From assembly GCA_013287135.1 (NCBI GenBank), contig JABDEK010000023.1, forward strand, positions 1 through 50,798: a stretch of 50,798 nucleotides of DNA. Direction: 5' to 3'. The notes below the pieces were generated by a model. It made no database searches and was not told the DNA's origin. It saw only the letters and a list, made by a program, of their open reading frames with translations. This DNA is from Acidobacteriota bacterium. GTDB lineage: Bacteria > Acidobacteriota > Terriglobia > Acidiferrales > UBA7541. Shown piece after piece: positions 40,424-48,730 of the stretch (its first letter is position 1; every line of letters starts with the position of its first letter). Both the position numbers and the translations under genes were made by a program.

Positions 40424-41581
40424 CTACGCTGAGTTAGCGCGTGCTTCGGATTTTAGGATGCCTTCTAGTTCTCCGGGATCGAAAGCGAGGTGCGTGGCGT
40501 CTTCGCGACTCAAGGAGCCTTGCGTAATGAGCCGGGCTAATGACGCTTCCAGGCTGAACGAGCCTTTCTTTTTGGTAAGCGTGATTTCCTGCCGCAGATA
40601 CTGAAGAGCGTTGTGACGAATGTGTTGGCGAGCACCAAATCCGATCATCAGGAGCTCGGCGACGGGCATTTGGCCGCCGCCCGTTACCGGCACAAGAATC
40701 TGATTCAGAACGGCGGCGAGAGCCATGGCCAACTCCTGCCGGATCGTATTTTGCCGCTCCACGGGAAACGAATCAGAGACCCGGCCAATCGTTGTCGCAA
40801 CGTCCGTGGTATGCAAAGTGGAAAGAACTAAATGACCAGTCTCCGCCGCGGCCACGGCAATCCGCATGGTTTCAGGATCGCGCATTTCGCCCACGACTAG
40901 AACGTCAGGCGCCTGGCGCAAAGCCGCACGCAGCGCGGTGGGGAAATCCGGAGCGTCCGTACCGATTTCCACCTGCTCCACGATGCTATGAATGTGCTTG
41001 TGTTCGTATTCGATGGGATCTTCGATAGTGACGATATGGCGAGATTCGTTTTTATTGATCTCGTTAACAAGCGCTGCGAGCGTGGTGGTTTTGCCGGCTC
41101 CTGCCGGACCTCCGATCAACACCAGCCCTCGCGGCAAGTGAGCGAGAGCTTCCACCGGCGGAGGAAGATGTAGATCGGGCAGGGAAGGGACCTTCGCGGG
41201 CAACGCTCGCACGGCCGCCGCGGCGTTGTTACGTTCACGATGTAGATTGATTCGGAAACGTCCGAGACCGGGAACCCGGTAGGACGAATCAGCGATCTGC
41301 GTTTTTCGGTAAAGTTGCAAGGCGTGAGATGTGAGCGCAGGCAGAACCGCGGCTTCAATTTCAGCGCCGTCGAGCGATCCGGATTCGAGCTGGCGTATTT
41401 TCCCTTCAAAGCGTAAACACGGCGGGGCATTAGGAACCAAAAGCAAATCGCTCCCACCCTGTTGAGCCAGTGCGGTGAGCCAACGATCGAGAAGCCGCGT
41501 GGCGGACAAATCCGAGAGAGTCACCTCGCGATCGTCGTTGAGATCGCTTACGATTCGATTGAGTTCCGGCGATTCGGCCAT
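40424..41581 (-). CDS. PilT-like twitching/secretion ATPase
   Basis: About 385 residues; start at ATG 41581, with GGAG upstream. The N-terminal PAS-like region (LLDRWLTALAQQGGSDLLLV) leads to the RecA-like core: Walker A GGPAGAGKTTT, Asp box TIEDPIEYEH, Walker B DVLVVGEMRDPETM and His box GHLVLSTLHTTD. The C-terminal segment NALQYLRQEI corresponds to the PilT retraction motif region. Hexamers pull back type IV pili or power related secretion. The Walker A has Ala-Gly in place of the more common Thr-Gly/Ser-Gly. No pilus genes are adjacent. A 73-bp copy of its start region lies upstream of the next gene (42248-42320). Confidence 0.85.
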   Translation of the reverse strand: MAESPELNRIVSDLNDDREVTLSDLSATRLLDRWLTALAQQGGSDLLLVPNAPPCLRFEGKIRQLESGSLDGAEIEAAVLPALTSHALQLYRKTQIADSSYRVPGLGRFRINLHRERNNAAAAVRALPAKVPSLPDLHLPPPVEALAHLPRGLVLIGGPAGAGKTTTLAALVNEINKNESRHIVTIEDPIEYEHKHIHSIVEQVEIGTDAPDFPTALRAALRQAPDVLVVGEMRDPETMRIAVAAAETGHLVLSTLHTTDVATTIGRVSDSFPVERQNTIRQELAMALAAVLNQILVPVTGGGQMPVAELLMIGFGARQHIRHNALQYLRQEITLTKKKGSFSLEASLARLITQGSLSREDATHLAFDPGELEGILKSEARANSA

Positions 41582-41616
41582 GCCCACTCCACCACGTGAC
41601 AGTATATGACGCCGCG
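41544..41616. repeat. Duplicated 73-bp segment, copy A (start of the PilT-like gene)
   Basis: Covers the first 12-13 codons of the PilT-like gene and the 35 bases upstream. It matches 42248-42320 at 63 of 73 positions in direct orientation, 704 bp apart. The carbonic anhydrase gene lies between the copies. Confidence 0.75.
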
Positions 41617-41636
41617 CGTCTTTATGGATTTTACGC

Positions 41637-42197
41637 TTAAGCAGTACGAATCGGCGCTGGCGGCACAACGATCTCAACAAGTCCAGTTGCCACGTCGTAC
41701 ACGAGGCCTGATATAAGCCAGGTGCCCGGCAATGCCGGAACCGCCCGCAGCGCAACAACGTCGGCGGCAACCGCCGCGCGGGGATCGGTGACCGCTTTTT
41801 TCTTGAGTTCACCCTCTTGTATTTGGAAATAGGCTGCCAGCAGGGCGGGGTCGCGAGCCAAACGAGTGATGCCGCAATCGGTGTGCTGAAGCACGATGAT
41901 CTGAAACTCCCCGCCGCCTCCCGGAATCTTTCCGGCAACCTCACCGATTCGTCCGAGTAGACTCAACTGCTGCAACAGACCCGGGGTGATTCGTCCACCG
42001 ATATTGCGCAGCACGACGGCCTCGCCCGGTTGAATTCCCAGGACATGAGCCGGATCCACACGCATATCAGCGCAACCGATGATGATCGCTTTTACCTTGG
42101 GCATCGCCTGCGGAAGCGAGGGCATTAGTGTGCCCGCAGCGGACTGTTTAACAGCAAATTCCTTGTTACGTTGTAACAAGTTATCGAGAGTGTTCAT
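41637..42197 (-). CDS. Beta-class carbonic anhydrase
   Basis: 186 residues, with AGGGGAAT before the ATG ending at 42197. The zinc site is intact: Cys42 and Asp44-Arg46 in GCADMRVDP, and His105 and Cys108 in HTDCG. The N-terminal region lacks the long arm of plant enzymes, as in short bacterial forms. It interconverts CO2 and bicarbonate in the cytoplasm or periplasm. It lies 55 bp upstream of the PilT-like gene on the same strand and may be co-transcribed with it. Its start overlaps the small copy ORF at 42181-42285. Confidence 0.88.
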   Translation of the reverse strand: MNTLDNLLQRNKEFAVKQSAAGTLMPSLPQAMPKVKAIIIGCADMRVDPAHVLGIQPGEAVVLRNIGGRITPGLLQQLSLLGRIGEVAGKIPGGGGEFQIIVLQHTDCGITRLARDPALLAAYFQIQEGELKKKAVTDPRAAVAADVVALRAVPALPGTWLISGLVYDVATGLVEIVVPPAPIRTA

Positions 42198-42285
42198 GCT
42201 GATTCCCCTGAGGTTGTTCTTTACAGCGGAATTGTAAAGTTTTCAGCTCGCTAACGATTCGATTTAGTTCCGGCGATTCGGCCAT
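42181..42285 (-). pseudogene. Leader-sized ORF duplicated from the start of the PilT-like gene
   Basis: The first 13 residues MAESPELNRIVSE are identical to the PilT-like protein start except one position. The frame then leaves the homology and stops after 34 residues, overlapping the carbonic anhydrase start by 17 bases. I read it as a remnant of a duplication, though translation and coupling to the anhydrase gene remain possible. Confidence 0.6.
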
Positions 42286-42320
42286 CCCCACTCCGCAGAG
42301 TGAAAGTATATGACGCGACG
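42248..42320. repeat. Duplicated 73-bp segment, copy B
   Basis: Direct copy of 41544-41616 (63 of 73 identical), located upstream of the carbonic anhydrase gene. Divergence is concentrated just upstream of the start codon, while the coding part and the more distal AGTATATGACG block are conserved. Confidence 0.75.
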
Positions 42321-42359
42321 CCAAGCAAGTCGAGCCACGCAACGCCGAGTGGCTGAATG

Positions 42360-42689
42360 TCACTCGCTCTGGCCAATGACCGCGAACTTGCTGGTTTTAT
42401 TGTCAGGGAAGAGAAACTCGTATTCCTGAGTTGACTCATAAGCCGTCTGATGCTGATCTTTGACCAGTTTGGCCTTGTAGTCGCCAAGGGCCAATAATCC
42501 ACCTCTGGTGAATCCCGCAAGCTGATACTTCTTTGCGTTGATGACGACATCCAGCCCGTTCGTACCGGGCCCGGCGTAAATATTGTACGATGAAGTCACA
42601 CGGACATTGATCGAGTAGTCATCCGGCGCTGGTGCTGCCGGGGCGAGCGTGGCGAGTAGTAGCAGGACGAACAGTGTTGCCCTCTTCAT
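42360..42689 (-). CDS. Small secreted protein (paralogue of the gene at 0.7 kb)
   Basis: 109 residues from an ATG with GGAGGG upstream; a longer frame to 42737 is not needed. Signal peptide RATLFVLLLLATLAPAAPA. The mature part shares LALGDYKAKL, YEFLFPDNKT and the C-terminal VIGQSE with 670-1029. Function unknown. Likely periplasmic. Confidence 0.75.
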   Translation of the reverse strand: MKRATLFVLLLLATLAPAAPAPDDYSINVRVTSSYNIYAGPGTNGLDVVINAKKYQLAGFTRGGLLALGDYKAKLVKDQHQTAYESTQEYEFLFPDNKTSKFAVIGQSE

Positions 42690-42812
42690 AGTCCCTCCGT
42701 TAATGATCTCTGGCATATACTCCGTGCCATTGGGCATCCTCGCATAAGACGTGAAGTAACGATGCCAGGGTACTAAGACGCACGTAAAAGATGAGCTTTG
42801 GAGAGGTGGTTC

Positions 42813-44558
42813 GTGAGGAACCTGTTTTTGCAGCGTCGGCGAACGCTACGGCGTTGGAACGTTCGTACCGTGCGTGCTGTTTTTGCGACGCTGGCCGTCA
42901 GCATGATTTTTACTACGTCGGCCTTTGCGTCCGTGACAGCAGCCCAGAAACCGGGCCCAGTGACTGGCGTCATTGATGGTGTGACGCTCGAAGGCGGCCA
43001 ATATTTCGTGCACGCCTGGGCTTGCCAGGAGGGCAATCGCGGCTCGATCAGTATCAACATATATGCGAACCACCCGGCGGGCGCTAAGCCCCCTGGAACG
43101 TACGTGATGGCAGACACGGCCAACCTCGAGAACGAGCCTGCCGTTGACCACGAGTGCCATGACGCCGAGGGAGGCACGCACAGGTTCCATACCGCCCTGC
43201 CCAACCAACTTCTGAGAACGTACCAGAACAAAAAAATCTACGTACATGGTATCGCGGTCGCGGGCAATGTCGACAACGCCTTGCTTGCTGGCTCGGGAAA
43301 GTTTTTGTTTCCGGCTCCCAAGTGGCCGCCCGATCCGCCCACGCCCAATTTTCTGGACGGCGCGCGAGTGGCGGCGTTCGACACGCAGAAAGAGTCGTGC
43401 GAGCAGATCGATATTCCGGATGCCGCAGCTCGCGCTTTCAAAGACTACAAGGGAATCGTGCACCTGATTGCTTCGCACTATGTAACGCGCGCGGGTCTCG
43501 GAGCTACTCTCGAAACCGCGAAACACAATTGCGAAATAGTTTACAAATCGGCGCACGACGCAAATATTTCCGCTTTCAACGACGCCACCTGGCTGAATTC
43601 GTTTTACAACGTTGACGGCAAACGTATCGTCGCGCTCGGACACATGGAATACCACGGCTGGGATCACCCCGGCATGTGCGCGCAGAAAACCGACACGGCC
43701 TCCTGTTGGTACAACGTGGACACCTACAATTTGTCCGACGATGGCGGCTATCATTTTTCCAGGCCGAAACCTCCGGGAAATTATTTCCTCAGCCTTCCGG
43801 TTAAATACGAAGTGAATCAGGGCCCGCAAGGTTACAGCGTTAACGCGAACGTTATAAAAGTTGGCGAGTGGTATTACGATGAAGTGTACGCGTGGGCCTG
43901 GCCTCCAAATTGCGGCGATGGAAAAGGAAAGAAACCGTGCCTGGTTCAGGATGGCGCGTGCGCGATTCGCACGTCAAATATTCTGGACTCTGCTTCATGG
44001 CACGGCTGGGACGGCAAAGATTTTACCGTCGAGTTCGTGGACCCGTACCGAGCAGCGGTCGCAAATCCGAAAGCGCATGTTTGCGCGCCGGTTCCATACC
44101 TGGACTACAGCACCGGAATCAACTATCACGCAGCGTCTCATCTTTTTATAGCTACGTTGTGGAATCAAGGCTCAGCGGGATGGGGGCCGCAAGGCGTCTA
44201 TTTTACGACCTCGCCGGATTTCATTCATTGGAGCAAGCCCGAGCTGGCCATGACGCAGAATCAAATGCTCAGGCGCGAGCCGGAAGGAAATTGGTCCTAC
44301 GCATATTTTTCGCTGATCGATCCAAAATCCAGCGATTCCAGTTTCATGACCATCAGCGACACTCCATACTTGTATTACGTGCGCATGGACGGCAACCACC
44401 CGCCCTATCAGCGCGTCCTGTTTCGCCAAAAAATAAATCTGGATTGGTTAACTCCACTGCATCCGAAGCCACCGTCGCCAGCGCACCCGAAACCAGCGGC
44501 GCCTCCGCCGTCGCGTCCGAAGCCAGTGCCTGCTTCAGCCGCAAATCAAGCCAACTAA
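42813..44558 (+). CDS. Secreted glycosidase-like protein with an N-terminal accessory domain
   Basis: About 581 residues from a GTG with GAGAGG upstream. Signal peptide (VFATLAVSMIFTTSAFASV). Residues about 35-155 form an accessory domain found in secreted proteins (VTGVIDGVTLEGGQYFVHAW and KKIYVHGIAVAGNVDNALLA). The larger part (about 175-555) has the layout of a five-bladed GH43-like propeller: GHMEYHGWDHPGMC, DGGYHFSRPKPP, SASWHGWDGKDFTVEFVDPY and SLIDPKSSDSSFMTISDTPY. The last 35 residues are proline/alanine-rich. I cannot confirm the three catalytic acids, so enzymatic activity is open. Related proteins are uncharacterised. Confidence 0.65.
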   Translation: MRNLFLQRRRTLRRWNVRTVRAVFATLAVSMIFTTSAFASVTAAQKPGPVTGVIDGVTLEGGQYFVHAWACQEGNRGSISINIYANHPAGAKPPGTYVMADTANLENEPAVDHECHDAEGGTHRFHTALPNQLLRTYQNKKIYVHGIAVAGNVDNALLAGSGKFLFPAPKWPPDPPTPNFLDGARVAAFDTQKESCEQIDIPDAAARAFKDYKGIVHLIASHYVTRAGLGATLETAKHNCEIVYKSAHDANISAFNDATWLNSFYNVDGKRIVALGHMEYHGWDHPGMCAQKTDTASCWYNVDTYNLSDDGGYHFSRPKPPGNYFLSLPVKYEVNQGPQGYSVNANVIKVGEWYYDEVYAWAWPPNCGDGKGKKPCLVQDGACAIRTSNILDSASWHGWDGKDFTVEFVDPYRAAVANPKAHVCAPVPYLDYSTGINYHAASHLFIATLWNQGSAGWGPQGVYFTTSPDFIHWSKPELAMTQNQMLRREPEGNWSYAYFSLIDPKSSDSSFMTISDTPYLYYVRMDGNHPPYQRVLFRQKINLDWLTPLHPKPPSPAHPKPAAPPPSRPKPVPASAANQAN

Positions 44559-44666
44559 ATGAGGGCGCATCGGTGGGTGGCCGGCCATGCCGCTCGGCAC
44601 TAATATCAATCCCGATGCTCAATCGCCGGGTTGACGCTCGCGGCCGGGTTACGAAGAGACGACGGG

Positions 44667-44864
44667 ATGATAAGATCTCCGCCCGTGAGGGATTCCTTCT
44701 TTGATCGGTTCGAGGGGAGCTCACCCCTATTCTGGGCCGTCCTTGTGCTTCTACTCGCCCTGAACTTTTGGTTCGATTACTACCATCCGCCCGGATTCAC
44801 AATTGATGTTGTCATAGTGATGGTTCTGGCGATTGCGTATAAACCCCCGCGCGAGCCAGACTAG
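44667..44864 (+). CDS. Small membrane protein
   Basis: 65 residues. Two hydrophobic stretches, FWAVLVLLLALNFWF and FTIDVVIVMVLAIAY, are joined by a short loop YYHPPG, followed by a short charged tail. A GTG 18 bases downstream of the ATG is an alternative start. Unknown function. Overlaps no other gene and stops 43 bp before the next start. Confidence 0.5.
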   Translation: MIRSPPVRDSFFDRFEGSSPLFWAVLVLLLALNFWFDYYHPPGFTIDVVIVMVLAIAYKPPREPD

Positions 44865-44907
44865 CGAGCAGATGTTGCCGTTGAATAAAACTGCAAGGAG
44901 GCTCGAT

Positions 44908-45471
44908 ATGAGGCTAGCTTTTCTTTTTCTACTTGTCACGCTGACTGCAGCCGCTCAAACGCCGGAGGGTAGCCCTCCCGTAACTGACTCCGAGAAAATG
45001 GCGGACGCGCTCAGAGCCGCGCCCACTTTTATTACAAAGGATGCGACGATTCTCGACTGGCCGGCGACGAAGGGTGGTGAGTATCGCGTATTGCGAAAGG
45101 GAACCAGTGAGTGGAACTGCCTTCCGGCGTTCCCCGGTTATTCGCACGACGAGCCGGGATGTTTTGATGCGGCCTTCATGCTGTGGATCAAAGAAAGCTT
45201 AGCCGGACTCGAACCTCACATCGACAGAGTCGGGATTGCTTATATGTACGCGGGAGCGTGGGTGCCGAACAAGTCGGGCGATTCTAACACGCCGAGAGGT
45301 GAAGACTTTCACGTCGGCCCGCACATTATGATCGTGAGTCCGCATGAAAATCAGAAAGAGATACAGTCGTTTAATCATGACGGGTCGAATGGCATGCCGT
45401 ACGTCGCACACCTGCCAAACGGGACCGACCTCTATCTGGTGATTCCATTGCACCAAGCGGACGAGAAATGA
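44908..45471 (+). CDS. Secreted protein of unknown function
   Basis: 187 residues from an ATG with AAGGAGG upstream. Signal peptide RLAFLFLLVTLTAAAQ. The mature chain has a soluble mixed composition, with conserved-looking stretches ILDWPATKGGEYRVLRKGTS, NCLPAFPGYSHDEPGCFDAA and DFHVGPHIMIVSPHENQKE. Two cysteines may form a disulfide. No known domain recognised. Periplasmic or extracellular. Confidence 0.65.
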   Translation: MRLAFLFLLVTLTAAAQTPEGSPPVTDSEKMADALRAAPTFITKDATILDWPATKGGEYRVLRKGTSEWNCLPAFPGYSHDEPGCFDAAFMLWIKESLAGLEPHIDRVGIAYMYAGAWVPNKSGDSNTPRGEDFHVGPHIMIVSPHENQKEIQSFNHDGSNGMPYVAHLPNGTDLYLVIPLHQADEK

Positions 45472-45559
45472 ATCGCCCTGAGAGGACACGAATTCACTCC
45501 CGATAGAAATTCGTTGAACTGAGCGCGTCCCTCGCTTAGACCCCTGGCGTCTTGTTCTG

Positions 45560-46165
45560 TTACTTCTTTGGGCGCGACTCTGGTGGAACCATGCCTGCTA
45601 CGCGGTAGTACACCGTTAGCTGGCCGTAGATTTCTCCGGAATGCTCGACGAAGCCATAGGCGAAATCGCTGATCCGGGTTTGTTCATTCCCGAAGGGATC
45701 GACGACGATGTCGGACATGCCTTTGTCGCCTTTTGCTTTGATGGCTGCGGCGCCGTCAGCAAATGATTTCTTCACGTAGGCGACTACGTCAGCTTTGGTT
45801 TTAAATGTCTCGGGCTTGGGATCGTCCATCGCGGGCATTTTCTCGCCGCGGACTGCGTTGATGAAAAATTCGTTCGCGTGAGCGGCATGGATCAGTCGCT
45901 GCGCAAAGGTTCCGATGGTGGGAGCCGGCTTGTAACTATATTTGTCTTCGGGGAAATCTTCGGCCATCGCGATTAGTTTGCGTCCGATATCGTTCCACTG
46001 TTCGAGCACAGCTTCAGACGCGCTCGGCGCGGGCTTGGGCGCCGCGTTTTGTTTCTGCATGTCTTGCGAGTGTGCTGACGTAACCAAAACACCGGCGGCA
46101 AAGATCGTTGCTACGAGCAAACGTAGGCAATTCATTTTCAGTGCGTGCATCTTTACAGGCTTCAT
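45560..46165 (-). CDS. Secreted DinB-family protein
   Basis: 201 residues with GGAGG upstream of ATG 46165. It has a signal peptide (NCLRLLVATIFAAGVLVTSA), unusual for DinB proteins, which are mostly cytoplasmic. The four-helix DinB region is present (QWNDIGRKLIAMAEDFPEDK, FAQRLIHAAHANEFFINAVR, FGFVEHSGEIYGQ-like segment). DinB proteins bind a metal through three histidines. Histidines in HAAHANEF and VEHSGEIYGQ are good candidates. Periplasmic DinB proteins are common in this phylum. Function unknown. Confidence 0.8.
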   Translation of the reverse strand: MKPVKMHALKMNCLRLLVATIFAAGVLVTSAHSQDMQKQNAAPKPAPSASEAVLEQWNDIGRKLIAMAEDFPEDKYSYKPAPTIGTFAQRLIHAAHANEFFINAVRGEKMPAMDDPKPETFKTKADVVAYVKKSFADGAAAIKAKGDKGMSDIVVDPFGNEQTRISDFAYGFVEHSGEIYGQLTVYYRVAGMVPPESRPKK

Positions 46166-46273
46166 GGCGATTCCTCCAGTGAGTAGCCCCGGCGCATCTT
46201 ACAGGAATTTCGGGGAGACGAGAACCATCTTTCGATTTGGCATCAGCGCGAGAATCTAAAATACCGCGCGTTT

Positions 46274-47080
46274 TCAACTCGCGCGCGTGTTCTGTGGAGA
46301 GCGAGCCAGCGCCCAGGAGCCTCCCCATAGCGCGATGGCGATGAAAAGGCTGGACCACTCGTCGGGGGCGCGCGGGCCGCTTCCACCGTAAAGCCCAAAA
46401 AGAGTTCTGGGAAGATGAAGCGTGAAAACCCAAATCGCGAACATCAGGCCGATACAGATTGCACCCCAACGTAGCTGAATGTTAAGGCCGATGCTTATGC
46501 CGGCTACAATGAAATCGGCGCCGAAGAACGCGATCCAAAAAACGTGCCAGGGAATCCACGGAGGAATCAGCGTGCCGATGGGGGCGAGAGCGAGGAAATG
46601 GTCCACTCCAAACACCATGAGGGAAACTGCGAGCAGGTAGCGACTCGCGCGCGCCAGCCAGCTCGGCGTCGCGTCCGAGCCTGGTAAGAGCCAGGCGAGA
46701 GCGGCGATCGAGAGTGGTTCAAACACGCCTGTGCGAGAACTTATGCTGCTAAGGTTTGTGGTGTAACGCGGCACTTCCAAAATTAAAGCGTACAAGAATA
46801 GCAGAGTGCCCAGCGCCATCGCGGCCGCTCGCGCAGTGCGCTTAAACAGAAGGCCCACGCCGCAGGCCGCCAGGAGCGGTCCTATTATTCTTCCGAAGCT
46901 GTCGGACTGAATGAGCGATCCCTGCAGCGAGCCTGTGCATAGAAATGTCTGAGTGCCCAACCCGATGATTGCGAAGGCAAACAATATGTAGCCCGAGCGC
47001 AGCAGTGTATCCGCCGCCGGCGCGAGCGGTATTGTTTCGTTCGAGACTGCGTCGTGCACGTCCACTTCCTTTGTGACCAC
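46274..47080 (-). CDS. DoxX-like polytopic membrane protein
   Basis: 268 residues, about eight membrane helices, beginning at a GTG. The short-loop layout and the helices YILFAFAIIGLGTQTFLCTG, AAMALGTLLFLYALILEVPR, YLLAVSLMVFGVDHFLALAP and GAICIGLMFAIWVFTLHLPR match the uncharacterised DoxX-like group. Divergent from the gene at 47216; the 13-bp repeat between them may serve both. Substrate unknown. Confidence 0.7.
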   Translation of the reverse strand: MVTKEVDVHDAVSNETIPLAPAADTLLRSGYILFAFAIIGLGTQTFLCTGSLQGSLIQSDSFGRIIGPLLAACGVGLLFKRTARAAAMALGTLLFLYALILEVPRYTTNLSSISSRTGVFEPLSIAALAWLLPGSDATPSWLARASRYLLAVSLMVFGVDHFLALAPIGTLIPPWIPWHVFWIAFFGADFIVAGISIGLNIQLRWGAICIGLMFAIWVFTLHLPRTLFGLYGGSGPRAPDEWSSLFIAIALWGGSWALARSPQNTRAS

Positions 47081-47143
47081 GCCGAACTCACGGTTATTCA
47101 GATTGCAGGGAAGAGAAGTTAGATTACTCGTTGGTTCGCTACA

Positions 47144-47180
47144 ATGACCACTCTTGCGCGAGACGTTATGACCACTCTTG
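47144..47180. promoter_or_regulatory. 13-bp direct repeat in a divergent intergenic region
   Basis: ATGACCACTCTTG occurs exactly at 47144-47156 and 47168-47180, a 24-bp period. It lies between the divergent DoxX-like and metallo-hydrolase genes, just upstream of the latter's start. An operator for an unidentified regulator is possible; so is a short duplication. Confidence 0.4.
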
Positions 47181-47215
47181 GTGTGGTAGAGTCAGCCACA
47201 GCCCGAAAGGATCAT

Positions 47216-48118
47216 ATGCGTTTCATAACGTCGGCCCTTATCGTAACGTTTGTCTTATTGGCTTTGACCTTCGGCACTCGCGCGCAACAGTCTCAGACTT
47301 CTCCAACTCCCTCCGCGGCATGGGACAACAATCCATTGATCACCGTTCAGAAAGAGGGCGGAGACCCAGCTCGTAAAGGCGACGTGAAGATTGAGTTCTA
47401 CGGACACGATGCATTCAAGATCACGTCTCCGAAAGGTTTGACGGTACTGACCGATCCGTGGCGAAATGATTCGACAGGCGCGTATCCCAAGTGGTTCCTG
47501 AATGATTTTCCCGCTCTCCGGGTCGACATCGTAATTTCCACTCACGCCCATTTTGACCACGATGCCGTCGAGCGGCCGAACGGACTGATGGTTCTCGAGC
47601 GTCTGGTTGGGCAGTTTAAGCTCGGCGATATTGAAATAACAGGCCTGGCCGACAAACACCAATGTGATTCCGGCTCCGCGGACTCCCGCTCTAAGACCTG
47701 TCCGCCAAACAACGTGATCGGGTTCGATAACGCGATTCAAATCATCCAGACCGGCGGACTGCGGATCGCGATCTGGGGCGACAATCGCACAGTACCGGAT
47801 CCCTCTCTCGATCATTATTTAACAAATATTGACGTGCTAATTCTTCCGGTCGAGACAGTCCTCTCGCGTGCTGAGGTGGACGCCATCGTTCGGAAATACG
47901 ATCCTAAAGCTATAATTCCAGCCCACTATTTTCTCAACGGTTTGACGACCGACATCTCCGATCTGGAATCGGCCGGTGGATGGGTAAGTGATCAGGAGAA
48001 AGTTCATCCCGCGGATGTTCGCCGCCGCGATAGTGCGGAGCTAACGCTTAATACAGCTGCGCTGAAGGGAGCCCACCCCCGGGTCTATTACTTCGGCAAC
48101 CACTTCCAGAAGAAGTAG
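47216..48118 (+). CDS. Secreted metallo-beta-lactamase-fold hydrolase
   Basis: 300 residues from ATG 47216 with AAAGGA upstream; upstream ATGs at 47144 and 47168 belong to the repeat and are less likely. Signal peptide ALIVTFVLLALTFGTRAQ. Metal ligands: STHAHFDHDAV (HxHxDH) and, further on, the LADKHQCDSG, WGDNR and PAHYF regions that provide the other ligands. The opening VKIEFYGHDAFKITSPKGL is typical of the UlaG/YtkL-like group. Cleaves an unknown phosphate ester or lactone in the periplasm. Alone on its strand. Confidence 0.82.
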   Translation: MRFITSALIVTFVLLALTFGTRAQQSQTSPTPSAAWDNNPLITVQKEGGDPARKGDVKIEFYGHDAFKITSPKGLTVLTDPWRNDSTGAYPKWFLNDFPALRVDIVISTHAHFDHDAVERPNGLMVLERLVGQFKLGDIEITGLADKHQCDSGSADSRSKTCPPNNVIGFDNAIQIIQTGGLRIAIWGDNRTVPDPSLDHYLTNIDVLILPVETVLSRAEVDAIVRKYDPKAIIPAHYFLNGLTTDISDLESAGGWVSDQEKVHPADVRRRDSAELTLNTAALKGAHPRVYYFGNHFQKK

Positions 48119-48172
48119 TTTATCAGCGCCCAGAAGTATAGGTTCCTGTTGCGTAGTGTCTCTAATCAAGAT

Positions 48173-48606
48173 ATGGCAATACGATGGAAGGTGGTTTTAC
48201 CGGTCTTTGGTCTGATCGTTTTCGCGGGAATTAGCTGGCATTCTTATCCTAACCCTCTCGAAGGCAATGCTGTTGGACGCTATTTCTATGTGTGGTCAAC
48301 TATTCGTCTTGATTCGCATCCGTGTCCTGAGCGCCCTCCGGAACCGTGCGACGCAACAAAAGACCCTTGCGTGTCATGGGGGATGGAGGATGCTGGCCTC
48401 TGGCATCCCCCGCAAGGCTTGAACGAATAGTCGCGTTTTGCGCTTCGCCCACATTCTTCATCGGTCTTTTTACTACAGCCGTTCCTGGTAAATACGGCAT
48501 GAAGCAAATCGTGAGTTTTATGATTTCGATGCCGCTTTTAATTTTCGGCTGGTTCTACTTTGTCGGGCGCATCGTTGACCGGTGGAGTTACAAACGTTCC
48601 GACTAG
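48173..48606 (+). pseudogene. Small membrane protein gene with a frameshift at a C run
   Basis: The first frame gives a signal anchor (WKVVLPVFGLIVFAGISWHS) and an extracytoplasmic part (DSHPCPERPPEPCDATKD), then a stop. The next frame continues without break as RLERIVAFCASPTFFIGLFT and FMISMPLLIFGWFYFVGRIV, two further helices, to the stop at 48604-48606. The join falls at a run of five C (48406-48410), a classic site for a slippage or sequencing error. A single uninterrupted protein of about 140 residues with a similar layout would be plausible. Family unknown. Confidence 0.6.
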
Positions 48607-48730
48607 CCAACATCTTTCACACTTGCGAGAAAGGGTTCAAGAACGATTTCCACATTTCCGAGATTTCCACAACGAAAAACGTTTGGAGTGTAGTTGACTG
48701 ATTTTGCGCGTGGAGTTACAACCGTTTTGT

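Noticed and set aside
42846..43829. 327-codon frame antisense to the glycosidase-like gene
   Set aside because: Low-information repeats of valine, arginine and histidine; no start site; the plus-strand frame has a signal peptide and motifs.
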